Source: CBDCWT01 sp965223305
Lineage (GTDB): Bacteria; Planctomycetota; Planctomycetia; Pirellulales; Pirellulaceae
Assembly (NCBI GenBank): GCA_965223305.1
Contig: CBDCWT010000072.1
Coordinates: forward strand, 1-64,000
Reading direction: 5' to 3'
Length of the DNA stretch: 64,000 nucleotides
The notes below the pieces were generated by a model. That model saw only the letters and a program-made list of their open reading frames with translations. It made no database searches and had not been told where the DNA came from. Shown here piece by piece: positions 8,738 to 18,139 of the stretch. The translations under genes and the position numbers were made by a program. How positions within the stretch are numbered: the stretch's first letter is position 1; every line of letters begins with the position of its first letter.

Positions 8738-9017
8738 ACCGTAGCCGAACTCGCCAGAGTTTGGCGGACTTCGTCTTTCGTTACTCTCCCCTTGGGGAGA
8801 GTCGGCCCAAAGGGCCGGAGAGGGAGAGCCGTCTCCGGACGTTACACGTCGGTTTCGCTGGGGAACCGTGGGCTAACGCCCAGCGGCTGATTTCCAGCGT
8901 AGCCGAACTCGCCAGTGTAGCCGAACTCGCCAGAGTTTGGCGGAATGCCGATTCGTCCAAATTCTGGTTTGGTGGGCCGCCGATTTGGCCAAATTCTGGC
9001 GAATTCGGCTACAGGAG
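8738..9017. repeat. Composite palindromic dispersed repeat (copy 3)
   Basis: Contains GTAGCCGAACTCGCCAGAGTTTGG, the CTCCCC/GGGGAG and GGCCC/GGGCC hairpins, the AACGCCCAGCGGCTGATT module, and then a run of AACTCGCCAG and AAATTCTGGCGAATTC units. The last is a diverged form of the AACTCTGGCGAGTT palindrome that also occurs at about 52255-52285 and 57470-57495. The whole 8690-9055 spacer is explained by it. Confidence 0.85.
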
Positions 9018-9055
9018 TTACCGGCGTTTCCCGTCGTGCCGTCGGCCAACCGGGG

Positions 9056-10378
9056 CTAGATCGTGAAGCCGTTGTGATACTCCTTGTTCACGATGTGCAT
9101 CACCTCAGGCGCGTTGGTGGCCTCGAGTTTGCGCGCGTCCCACTCGATCTTCTTACCGCGGCCAGGCTCGGCAGCCGCCCAAACTGCCAGGTTGCCGAGC
9201 AGGATGACTTCGGTCAGCGGACCCGCATAGTTGGGGAAGTTCGAGACAGCTGGCTCGCCCCCCTTAATGGCGCGTACCCACTCGGCAAAGTGACCTGGAG
9301 ACTCAACCCACTCGACTTCCGGTTTCTCGACGCCGCCCAAGAGCGTCAGTCCCAGCTCGGCGTAGTCGCCGGGCGCGTACAACGACCCCTTTTCTCCAAT
9401 GACGAGCGCACCACTGCGGTGCATCGGCGCACCTTGCAGCAGACTTTCTTCAGGCAGCTTTCCCCCGTCGTACCACTTGAGGCTTAGCGCCGCCCGTCCA
9501 TCTTTTTCCGGGAATTCGAAGTCGATCACTGACCAACCCGGGTAGGTCTCTTGGTTGTGGCCATCAGTCTCAGCTTGCACGGAAACAGGGTCGTGTAACT
9601 GTAGCGCCATGAACGGCATGTTGAGCGTGTGACATGCCATGTCGCCCAGGGCGCCCGTCCCAAAGTCCCACCAACCTCGCCATTTGAAAGGATGATAGGC
9701 CGCGTGATAGGGCCGGATCTCAGCCGGGCCCAGGAACAAGTCCCAATGGACATGCGCCGGTACCGGCGGCGTTTCTTCCGGTCGAGCGATCCCCTGAGGC
9801 CAGACGGGACGGTTTGTCCAAACATGAACTTCCTTGACCGTTCCCAAGACTCCCGCCTGGATGACTGCAACCATCTCACGCAAGGAATTGTCGGCAGTGC
9901 CCTGATTGCCCATCTGAGTGGCGACGCCCGTTTCGCGGGCAACCTGGCCCATCAGGCGGGCCTCCGCGATTGAGTGCGTCATCGGCTTCTGGGTGAAGCA
10001 AGCTTTCCCCATCCTCATCGCCATCAGCGAGGCGGGGGCGTGCGAGTGATCGGGAATGCTCACCGTCACCGCGTCGATCTCGTCGCCCATCTGTTCGAGC
10101 ATCACGCGGTAGTCGTTGAACTTCTTCGCTTTGGGAAACGCCACCGCTTTTTTTGCGAGGTTGTTGTCGTCGATGTCACAGAGCGCCACCAGGTTGCCCT
10201 CGTTGCCGGCATCTCGCGAATCGCTGTCACCCTTGCCACCCACTCCGATCGCGCCAATATTCACCTGCTCGTTGGGCGAATTGCTGGCCCGTGCCGCGAC
10301 GCCACCGGCGACCCAGTACCCGACCCCTACCGAAGCGGTCGTCTTGATAAAATTACGACGATTTGTGGCTCGCGACAT
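9056..10378 (-). CDS. Gfo/Idh/MocA family oxidoreductase, Tat-exported
   Basis: 440-residue NAD(P)-dependent dehydrogenase-like protein acting on sugars or polyols in the periplasm. The N-terminus MSRATNRRNFIKTTASVGVG is a twin-arginine signal. The Rossmann motif IGAIGVGGKGDSDSR follows, with VALCDID at the end of beta-2. The usual EKP motif is QKP here (FTQKPMTHSIAEARLM), as often seen in exported planctomycete members. The C-terminal domain contains HVHWDLFLGPAEIRPYHAAYHPFKWRGWWDFG-like family text. The start at 10378 was chosen over an upstream in-frame ATG because it begins directly at the Tat signal. Planctomycete genomes carry many such paralogs; the substrate is unknown. Confidence 0.9.
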   Translation of the reverse strand: MSRATNRRNFIKTTASVGVGYWVAGGVAARASNSPNEQVNIGAIGVGGKGDSDSRDAGNEGNLVALCDIDDNNLAKKAVAFPKAKKFNDYRVMLEQMGDEIDAVTVSIPDHSHAPASLMAMRMGKACFTQKPMTHSIAEARLMGQVARETGVATQMGNQGTADNSLREMVAVIQAGVLGTVKEVHVWTNRPVWPQGIARPEETPPVPAHVHWDLFLGPAEIRPYHAAYHPFKWRGWWDFGTGALGDMACHTLNMPFMALQLHDPVSVQAETDGHNQETYPGWSVIDFEFPEKDGRAALSLKWYDGGKLPEESLLQGAPMHRSGALVIGEKGSLYAPGDYAELGLTLLGGVEKPEVEWVESPGHFAEWVRAIKGGEPAVSNFPNYAGPLTEVILLGNLAVWAAAEPGRGKKIEWDARKLEATNAPEVMHIVNKEYHNGFTI

Positions 10379-10667
10379 TGGCGCTATCTCCCTCAATCTA
10401 GTCTCGTTGGACGGTATGGGTTCACGACGAGCAGCGCTTGGTTTCGCGCGTTGCCCGCCTTTCTGCGCCCGCCAAAACACTCCGAAAACCGACGACTTAA
10501 GCCGTTTCGCACTGGGTAAAAGCTGGCACAAATCACCCCTAAAAACTAGCCAAGATCAGAGCGAATTGCAATTGCCGGGTCGCGGACAAGTCGGAAAACC
10601 TGGGCACGACAGACACTTGAGGACCGCGGGCATTGCACCCGAGATCGGACTGCTCCAATTGTCCCCG

Positions 10668-12029
10668 TTACTTGCCGATGCAAAAGCGGCTGAAGATGCG
10701 ATCCAGAATGTCATCGGTGTAGATTGCTCCGACCATCCTGCCTACGGCATCGAGCGCCTCGCGAATCTCGACCGCGACCAGCTCTTCGCCGCGGTCATCG
10801 CGGCTGAGCTGTAGCGCCTGCTGCAAACACCCTGCCGCCCCCCGCAAACTCTCACCGCAGCGACTCGCGGTGGCCGGAATGACCGCGCCGCCCGCGATTG
10901 GCTGCTGCGCCAGTCGGCGGCGGATCTCTGCACGCAGGGCGGCAATCCCTTCGCCAGTGCGGGCGCTGGTCTGGCGCGGCCGCGCGCGGTCCCCCGCAGA
11001 ACATTGGTCACACTTGGTATAGACGACACAGGCGGCTGAGGCCGTGTGGATCAGATGTTTGTCAATTGGGTGGGCCGCCCGACGCGCTTCGACGCAAATC
11101 AACTGAAGCGCCGCAGAGTGCCGCTGTAGCTGGGCCGCCCCTTGAGCCGCCTGACGGATCCCGTCCGCGCTGTCGCTGGCCTCCCACCCTGCAGTGTCCA
11201 CCAGCTCCACCTGCATGCCATCCAAGTCGATGCGGCCGGTCAAGTAGTCGCGCGTCGTGCCGACGGCATCCGAGACAAGCGCCGCCGAATCGCCCAGCAG
11301 TGCGTTAAAGAGGCTGCTCTTGCCAGCGTTCGGAGGTCCAACGAGCACTACCCGCGGCACTTCCGTCGCTTGCCCTCGTTGGTCGAGCTGCAGCTGCAGC
11401 TCGCCGATGGCTCGCAACGCCCATTCGAGTTCCTCCCCCACCTGCTGCGGCGAGACCAGCTGAATGTCCTCTTCGACGAAGTCCAAACCTGCTTCGAGTT
11501 GTGCCAGCAACTCAAGCAGGCGGTCACGAAGGTCTTCGAGCGGAGTCGTCAAGCCACCTGCGAGCTGCCTCAAGGCAATACCAAGCTGTCTGGTATCGCT
11601 GGCGTCAATCACACCCAAGACCGCCTCGGCCTGGGTCAAATCAAGCCGCCCCGCTAGAAAAGCCCGCATCGTGAACTCGCCGGGCTCTGCCAAACGGGCC
11701 TCCTTGTCGCACAGCACTCGCAGTGCGGCCTGGAGAATCGGTGGTGAACCGATCGTATGAAACTCGGCCGCCGGCTGCTTCGTATAGCTGCGATCGTGCG
11801 GCCAGACGTAGAGATCGCCCGGCACAGGCCCCAGCGGAGGAGGTAGCTCCAGTCTCGCCGGGAACATCCGAGCCGCTTGCCGCGGTCCCAGTTGGACAGC
11901 CCGATCAAACTCGAAGTGCGCCCGCAGACAATCCAACACCCTCGGTCCACTAAGACGCACCACGCCGCGCATGCCAGGCCCATTGGCCGACGCGATCCCA
12001 GCGATCGTGTCTTCGGCAAGCGCTCTCAT
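10668..12029 (-). CDS. mnmE: tRNA uridine-5-carboxymethylaminomethyl(34) synthesis GTPase MnmE
   Basis: With MnmG, this GTPase adds the cmnm5 group at the wobble uridine of certain tRNAs. 453 residues, normal length. The N-terminal tetrahydrofolate-binding domain (about 1-115, DTIAGIASANGPGMRGVVRLSG) is followed by a helical region with an inserted G domain: GPPNAGKSS (231-239), TTRD (258-261), DTAG (278-281) and TKCD. The C-terminus is FCIGK with the catalytic cysteine. It lies 3' of yidC on the same strand, as in many bacteria. A MITE has landed 22 bp upstream of its start, between it and yidC. Confidence 0.97.
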   Translation of the reverse strand: MRALAEDTIAGIASANGPGMRGVVRLSGPRVLDCLRAHFEFDRAVQLGPRQAARMFPARLELPPPLGPVPGDLYVWPHDRSYTKQPAAEFHTIGSPPILQAALRVLCDKEARLAEPGEFTMRAFLAGRLDLTQAEAVLGVIDASDTRQLGIALRQLAGGLTTPLEDLRDRLLELLAQLEAGLDFVEEDIQLVSPQQVGEELEWALRAIGELQLQLDQRGQATEVPRVVLVGPPNAGKSSLFNALLGDSAALVSDAVGTTRDYLTGRIDLDGMQVELVDTAGWEASDSADGIRQAAQGAAQLQRHSAALQLICVEARRAAHPIDKHLIHTASAACVVYTKCDQCSAGDRARPRQTSARTGEGIAALRAEIRRRLAQQPIAGGAVIPATASRCGESLRGAAGCLQQALQLSRDDRGEELVAVEIREALDAVGRMVGAIYTDDILDRIFSRFCIGK

Positions 12030-12054
12030 GGCGACTCGGGCTCTGTTTCGTTAT

Positions 12055-12228
12055 CCCGAATTATTCATGAGCGATCTGCTGCGAGGTCGTAAGTCCATCC
12101 GTGGCTTCGTCATACTTCACAATTCTCCCTCGACGTATTGCTTCAATACGCCTGCGGAAGAATTGCTCGCCTTCCTTGCCACGAACGTACTTACAACCTC
12201 TCGCCACGATCTTCATGAATAATCCGGG
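12055..12228. mobile_element. 174-bp foldback MITE, copy 2
   Basis: Near-identical to the copy at 1030-1204, with the same ends (CCCGAATTATTCATGA and inverted CCCGGATTATTCATGA) and the same full-length hairpin potential. It is flanked by a different 4-bp direct repeat, TTAT (12051-12054 and 12229-12232), which shows independent insertion. It sits in the yidC-mnmE spacer, where the hairpin could affect expression of mnmE. Confidence 0.92.
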
Positions 12229-12273
12229 TTATGCCGAGGACGTTGCTTGTTTTCAGCGCGGCCGCTTTGCCGG

Positions 12274-14779
12274 TTACCTGGATGAGGCCGTTCTGAGGCC
12301 CACCCGACAGCTCAGCCGATCGCTTGTGACACCACGAAGACTACCTTCGTTTGGCGCGCTTCCGCGATTTTCCACTCCCCTTGCCGGAGTTGCCGTTGGC
12401 GCTGGGGGCGGGCTCACGACCGGTGGTTTGCGATCCGGCTTAACCGGCGAGCCGTTCGGCGGCGTGGCCTTGGGCAACAACTTGCGTTCGGCGATTCCCC
12501 AAAGGCTCGAGGCGATGAAGTAAAGACAAAGCCCGCTAGCAACCTTGAAAAACATGATCCCAATGAAGAGGGTCATGAACTTCATCATCTGCAGCTGCAT
12601 ACGCGTTTGTTCGTCGGTCGCCGGCGGTGTGAACAGCTTCTGATGAGCGAGAAACAGCACGATGGTAAAGAGCGGCAAGATGTTAAAATAGGGGCCTAGC
12701 AACCCGGTCTTCGCGGTCAGACCAAACAGTGCCATGTCACCCCAATAAAACAGCTGATCAGGACCAGCCAGGTTGGAGCACCAGTTCAAGCCGGGAATGA
12801 GGGCCGCCTGACGCAGCTCGATGTCGACCGATAGCGAACGGTACAGCCCGATGAAGACTGGGAGCTGCAGAAACATCAGCCAGCAGCCGCCCAGGGGATT
12901 GTAGTTGTGCCGACGGAACAGCTCCTGCTGCGCCTTCGCACGCTTCTCCATATCATTCTTATACTTCTCGGCAATCGCCTTCATCTCCGGCGCCAGTTCT
13001 TGCATCATGGCGGCGTTCTTGGCAGCCTTGCGGCTGAGCGGAAACATGCAGCCGCGGACCAACACGGTCAGCATCACAATGGCCAAGCCATAGTTCCCGA
13101 CGATGCTGTAGAAAAAGTGCAGGACCGACGACAGTGGTCGCGAGACCGCGCCGAACCAACCGTAGTAAACTGCCTCCTCCAGCCCGTAAGGTTCCAGCAA
13201 CGGCGGATTCTTTGGCCCAGCGTACAACAAGAAACTCTGGGTGAACTCGCCGCCAGGCTCGATCGGCACGACCGGGCTGCTCAGGCGAAACGACACGTTG
13301 GTCGTTCGGATTCGCCGCTTTTCGGGAGTCGGACCCACTGGAAACGCCTCGGCGCGGCTAAAGACGGTCCCCTCAGGATTCCCGGTTGGAATCAGAGCCG
13401 AGACAAAATACTGGGTGTCGACTGCCACATATTTGATGGTCCGTTTCGCAAGCTCTTCGTCACTTCCAATCAAACCTGTGGCAGGACTCTCCGGCGTCTT
13501 GCTGGCCACTTTGTGAATCGCCGAACAGCCCACCAACCGCTGGTCTTCGGCCAACGTGGCGGATCAGGATGTCGCGGGCACCGGCGGCTTTGAACATCAC
13601 CGGGTGGGTCTTGTAGGCATACCACCAGCCCTCTAGCGGCAAGCCGTTGGGACCGTCCAACTGATAAGCCACCTGGCGTTCCCGATCGGCCAGATTGCGG
13701 ATCGCCAGTTCGAGGTCGAGATGGTAGGGAATGCGAGTCGTTTCGTCTCCACCGCTTTCCTGTTCGCCGAGTCGAAAGCGTTTGACTAACTCCAAGCCCG
13801 TCGGGAGTTCGAGTTGGAACTCCACGCCTGGACTGGGACTGTCCAGCAAGCGGACGTCCCAGACGCCATCCCGGGCTAAGTCCTGGCCTCCCGCACCGGC
13901 GGACGGGGCAGTTTTACCATCCACCTTCGTCAGGGAGAAAAGACACGAAAGAGGATGTGGCGGCGAATCACTCGATTCTGCCGGCTCAGGGCGGATCACC
14001 TGAAACGGCCTCACCGCCAGCTTCGCCACCAGCTCGATCGTCGACTTCGTGCCGCCGCTCTCCCGCTCAACCACCAACCGCAATTCATCGCCCGGCCCAG
14101 TCGCTCCCAAGAGCCGCTGCAAATCGGCTGGAGTCGTGAGAACTGTCGGCTCCGCTGTACCGATGCTGCCGGCGGAAATCACGTCACCCACGACCAGCCC
14201 AGTAGTGTCTCCCCTGTTTTCGCCGGCAGGAACGGCGAGAGCCGCCGGAGTCGCTGCCGCGACGACATTCACACGGCAACCACGGCCGGGAACCTCCGTT
14301 AGCCCCAGGTAGCCCAAGTAGCCCGATTTGTCCTCCAGATCCCGGTACCGAAGCTGGCCGTTCTCCGTGCGCTCGACCAGCTCGACACGCTCCAGCGCAC
14401 CGCCGCGGCTGTTGACAAAGGCCAACAGTGGGCCGGCCGCGCCATCATAGGATCCGAAGGCCAGCCGCTGAGGCTCCGCGTCCGCCGCAGAAAGCAATTC
14501 GTCCGGGCTGACATCCGCGTCGGGAGGTTCTGCAACGACTCGGTCATCTTCGCCTCTCGACGGCGTCCCCGCCGTGGACGTTTCGTCGACGGGAGTCTCG
14601 GCCGGTGGGTCCCCAGTACCCCCGGGAGGACCGTCGACCGGCTCGTTCCCCGCTGTTGCGTCCGGGGGCAACTCTCCGAGCTGGGCGGGTCGCGGCGGAG
14701 CAAAGATCGACTGCAAAAACACGTGCCCGGTCAGGACGAGCATGGTCAACACAATGAAAACGACAAATCGTTTTTCCAC
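12274..14779 (-). CDS. yidC: Membrane protein insertase YidC (frameshifted)
   Basis: Inserts and folds inner-membrane proteins, alone or with SecYEG. The N-terminal membrane segment (MEKRFVVFIVLTMLVLTGHVFLQSIF) is followed by a long periplasmic domain. The conserved core YGLAIVMLTVLVRGCMFPLSRKA, then MQELAPEM and NYNPLGGCWLMFLQLPVFIGLYRSL, covers the translocase helices. The frame breaks after DILIRHVG; deleting one base near 13553 gives VAEDQRLVGCSAIHK and a continuous protein. The last 30 residues may also be shifted. An alternative frame ends at 12341 with GKGSGKSRKRAKRR, a basic tail typical of YidC ribosome-binding ends. Confidence 0.93.
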
Positions 14780-15168
14780 TGTCTAGTGGCCTTCGCATAG
14801 AGGGCTGGCCGCGATTCTGGACCCGGTCAAACACAACCGGCAACCGCTGCGCCGTGGCAGTTCGGAGCGGGGACGTTGGGCGCGTTAAGTACTCCTGCGC
14901 CCGTTTTCACGGGTGCGTGTTCAAGAGATTGGCTCGAGGGCACGCCTCCAGTTGGGAACAGACAGCCGAAAACTCCCTATCGCTGGGAGTTCTCGCCCAC
15001 AGCCTCGGCACGCGGCAGCGCAGTCGATGGCGAGCTGGACCTCGGTCATCTGGGAGTTGTCGGAACGCTGGAGACACCAGTTCTCCGACGGAAACGACAG
15101 ATCCATTCAGTGCCGCGCCGCATCCATTACCCGCTATTCTCAATACAGTCGGGAATCTTGCAATGGTG
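14780..15168. other. Intergenic region upstream of yidC, nothing recognised
   Basis: 389 bp between the yidC start and the end of the metallophosphoesterase gene. rpmH, rnpA and yidD, which often precede yidC, are not here. Several overlapping short frames exist on both strands without family features. The yidC promoter should be inside. Confidence 0.5.
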
Positions 15169-15918
15169 TCATCGGCCTTCCCGCAGCCGATCCCCTAGAA
15201 AGTTGTCAAGTTCGTCGATTGCATAGATCTTTTCGATCGTCTGCTCCACGTTGTAAGGAACCCGTCTAAACAGCACTAGGTCCTCGTCGAGCAGCACGTA
15301 GCTGGCCAGCGGATTCCCGTCCCGCGGCTGTCCCACGCTCCCCACGTTGATCATTACCTTGGATCCACCCAGATGAAACCTGTGTGTGATGTCCTCGGGG
15401 CTATGGAACCGGCCTTCCTCGGTGAAAACACCCGGGACATGAGTGTGGCCCTGAAAGCAGGCAGAGCCAATTAAGCTGAATATTCGCTCCAGTTTACGCG
15501 GATTGTAGACGTCCTCCGGAAAGACGTATTCATTGAGAGGATTGCGGGCGGACCCGTGAACGAAGAGCCTCCCGTCCTCTCGAACCTGACGTGGCAGCTC
15601 ACAAAGGAAATCCCATCTCGCACGCTTGGCGACCGCGTCTTCGGCCGGTCCTTCTAGCTGCTCTCGGGTCCAGAAAATCGCTCGCTCGGCACCACTGCTA
15701 AACCCCTCCGGGTCAAACAGCGCTCCCTGGTCGTGGTTACCCAGTACGCACAGCTCAAACTGAATCGCCTGATCTACGCATTCCCGTGGGTTCGGACCGT
15801 AGCCGACGATGTCACCAAGACAGTAGATCGTGTCCACCTGCTGGTCCGCAATATCGCTCAACACCGCCGAAAGTGCTTCGAGATTGCCGTGGACATCGCT
15901 GATAATCGCTCGTTTCAC
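15169..15918 (-). CDS. Metallophosphoesterase, YfcE/MJ0936-like (paralog A)
   Basis: 249-residue calcineurin-like phosphoesterase with all metal motifs in order: SDVHGN (D8, H10), GDIVGYGPNP, GNHDQG, and near the C-terminus GHTHVPG. After the last motif, SKVMINVGSVGQPRDGNP closes the fold. The likely activity is hydrolysis of a phosphomonoester or phosphodiester with two metal ions; the substrate is not predictable. A close paralog of the same length lies 422 bp upstream (16341-17090) on the same strand. The two differ by many conservative changes spread over the whole length, so this is an old tandem duplication. Confidence 0.9.
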   Translation of the reverse strand: MKRAIISDVHGNLEALSAVLSDIADQQVDTIYCLGDIVGYGPNPRECVDQAIQFELCVLGNHDQGALFDPEGFSSGAERAIFWTREQLEGPAEDAVAKRARWDFLCELPRQVREDGRLFVHGSARNPLNEYVFPEDVYNPRKLERIFSLIGSACFQGHTHVPGVFTEEGRFHSPEDITHRFHLGGSKVMINVGSVGQPRDGNPLASYVLLDEDLVLFRRVPYNVEQTIEKIYAIDELDNFLGDRLREGR

Positions 15919-15949
15919 AGCCCGGTACCCTAGGCTTTGTCAGGAAATT

Positions 15950-16200
15950 TCACCCTCACCCTAGCCCTCTCCCGCAAGCGGGAGAGGGGAATTTTCCCTC
16001 TCCCTCTCGGAGATCGTGCAGCTTTTACGCTTCATGCAATCCGCCAAACTCTGGCGAGTTCGGCTACGCTCCAAATCAGCCGCTGGGCCGTTAGCCACGG
16101 TTCCCCAGCGAAACGCGTAGCGTCCGGGGACGGCCCCCTCTCCGGCCCCTCGGGCCGACTCTCCCCACGGGGAGAGTGAAGAAAGACGAAATCACGCACC
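15950..16200. repeat. Composite palindromic dispersed repeat (copy 4)
   Basis: Starts with CTCTCCCGCAAGCGGGAGAG, a hairpin on its own. Then come the AACTCTGGCGAGTT palindrome, the CAGCCGCTGGGC module, GGCCC/GGGCC-type and CTCCCC/GGGGAG hairpins, and the GACGAAATCACGCACNAA end module. It occupies the spacer between the two paralogous metallophosphoesterase genes. Confidence 0.85.
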
Positions 16201-16340
16201 AAATGCTCCCTAGAATCATATAGGTTTCGGTCAACCAGACCCAACAGGAATTGTCGCAGCTTGCCGGAGCTGGCGGCCGCGAAAAGTGGCGATTGGATGT
16301 CGCAACTTGAATCTTTGAAAACGTTTGTGACAACCGGACT

Positions 16341-17090
16341 TCACCGTCCGGTGCGCAAACGGTCGCCAAGCATGTCGTCCAGGTCCGGTGTCTTGTAGAT
16401 CTTCTGGGCTGTCGCCTCGACATCGTAATCAACGCGACGAAAAGTCAGCACGTCGTCCTCCAGCACCACATAGCAAGCGCGGGGATCGTTGTCACGCGGC
16501 TGCCCCACGGAGCCGACGTTGATCATCACTTTGTCTTCGCTCAATCGAAACTGGTGGTCAATCTCGTCGGGCGTGAGAAACTCGCGTTCCAGCGTAAAAA
16601 TGCCCGGTATATGGGTATGGCCCTGAAAGCAGTATTTGACAATCCGGCCGAAGAGGGCCTCCATCTTCCGCTGGTTATAGACATCTTCCGGGAAGACATA
16701 CTCGTTGGTCGGCTCTCGGGGCGAGCCATGGACGAAAAGGTAATCCCCCTCATTATAGGTACGTGGAAGTTCGCCCAAGAAATCCCAGCGGCGATTGATC
16801 GCCTGGGCGTCACCGAGGTTCTCGAGTTGCTGCCGCGTCCAATAGACTGCCTGCAGAGCGACAGGGTTGAAGCCGTCGGGATCGAACAGGGCGGCCTGGT
16901 CGTGGTTCCCGAGGATCGTGATTTGGCAGTCTCGGATGACTCTATCAAGGCACTCGCAGGGATCGGGACCGTACCCGATCACGTCTCCGAGGCAGAAGAT
17001 CTCCTTGATTCCCTGCTGCCGGACATCGCGCAGGACCGCTTCGAGCGCCCCCAGATTGGCGTGGATATCACTGATGAGTGCCCTCTTCAC
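16341..17090 (-). CDS. Metallophosphoesterase, YfcE/MJ0936-like (paralog B)
   Basis: 249 residues, colinear with paralog A. Motifs are SDIHANLGALEAVL, GDVIGYGPDPCECLDRV, GNHDQAALFDPDGF and GHTHIPGIF, followed by KVMINVGSVGQPRDNDPRACY. The GTG at 17090 (VKRALISDIHAN) aligns exactly with the ATG of paralog A. An upstream in-frame ATG would add 13 residues that paralog A lacks, so I prefer GTG. It is divergent from tsaB, and the 290-bp spacer must hold both promoters. Copy B keeps shorter loops in the cap region (RRWDFLGELPRTYNEGD), suggesting a related but not identical substrate. Confidence 0.88.
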   Translation of the reverse strand: MKRALISDIHANLGALEAVLRDVRQQGIKEIFCLGDVIGYGPDPCECLDRVIRDCQITILGNHDQAALFDPDGFNPVALQAVYWTRQQLENLGDAQAINRRWDFLGELPRTYNEGDYLFVHGSPREPTNEYVFPEDVYNQRKMEALFGRIVKYCFQGHTHIPGIFTLEREFLTPDEIDHQFRLSEDKVMINVGSVGQPRDNDPRACYVVLEDDVLTFRRVDYDVEATAQKIYKTPDLDDMLGDRLRTGR

Positions 17091-17379
17091 GCCAATCTTC
17101 CTTTCGTCCAGTCCGTGGCGACGGGCCACCGGAGTCTGACCGGCAACATCCAGTCACGATAACGAACATGCCCTCAAGATGAGCGAAATCGCTGCCGTTG
17201 TGATCGTCCAAAGACAAGTCTAATTTGGTAGTTATGGTCGTGCAATGACCCCGAACCGGGGCACCTCGAGGCTTCGCAACAGCGCCCACAATCTGTCATT
17301 CGCTCCGCGCTGGCAGAGAATTGGAAGTTGAAACAAAGGAGCTGCGCAGCAAAACTGTGGAAATTCTCAGGCGGTGAAC

Positions 17380-18066
17380 ATGGTGCGCGTACTGGCTCTC
17401 GAAACATCGACCTTCAGCGGTTCCGTAGCAGCCCTCGAGGCAGATCAACTGCTCGACGAAATCGCCACTCCCGCAGGAACCCGGACGGCCCAGACCCTGG
17501 CTCCAACCATCCGGCGGCTGCTGACGTCCGTGGGGTGGGAAATCAACGGCGTGCAGTTGATCGCCGTCACTCGGGGTCCGGGCTCTTTCACCGGGCTGAG
17601 GATCGGGGTCACAACCGCTAAGACGCTCGCCTACTGCACGGGCGCTTCGCTTATAGGAGTCAACACTCTCAGAGTGCTGGCAGCCCAAAGTGAGGGAACC
17701 GACAAGCAGCTGGTGTGGGCGGTCGCCGACGCTCAGCGGCAGCAGCTCTTCGCCGCCCAGTTCCGGCGGGATGCTGAGTTAAGCTGTGTGCGACCGACCG
17801 CGATCCTCGACAAGGCCTCGTTCTTGTCGCAGCTCCGCCCTGGCGAAATGGTCACCGGCCCAGGAGTCCAGGCGCTGACCTCCGAGCTGCCGGCTTCGAT
17901 TCTGGCCTCGCCTGAAACCAGCTGGACGCCGCGCGCCTGCACTGTCGGAAAACTCGCATCTCAACTCCTGCAGCGCGATGGGCCAGATGATCTGTGGTCA
18001 TTCCGCCCCAACTACTTCCGCAAGAGTGCCGCAGAAGAGAAGCTGTCCCACCGCCCCGAGGCCTAG
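17380..18066 (+). CDS. tsaB: tRNA threonylcarbamoyladenosine biosynthesis protein TsaB
   Basis: Non-catalytic partner of TsaD in the complex that forms t6A37 in ANN-decoding tRNAs. 228 residues. The actin-like ATPase fold opens with VLALETSTFSGSVAAL and carries the family signature VTRGPGSFTGLRIGVTTAK (about 66-84), then GVNTLRVLAAQ. The C-terminal half is shorter and more variable, as usual for TsaB compared with TsaD. GTG at 17374 is two codons upstream and equally possible. Preceded by AAAGGAG farther upstream. Convergent with hemL, whose stop is only 74 bp away. Confidence 0.92.
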   Translation: MVRVLALETSTFSGSVAALEADQLLDEIATPAGTRTAQTLAPTIRRLLTSVGWEINGVQLIAVTRGPGSFTGLRIGVTTAKTLAYCTGASLIGVNTLRVLAAQSEGTDKQLVWAVADAQRQQLFAAQFRRDAELSCVRPTAILDKASFLSQLRPGEMVTGPGVQALTSELPASILASPETSWTPRACTVGKLASQLLQRDGPDDLWSFRPNYFRKSAAEEKLSHRPEA

Positions 18067-18139
18067 CTAGCAGCCTGTTGATTACTCTGATTATCTCAGG
18101 GCTGCCGATCACAGGTTGATGTTGGTCAGCGACCCATTC

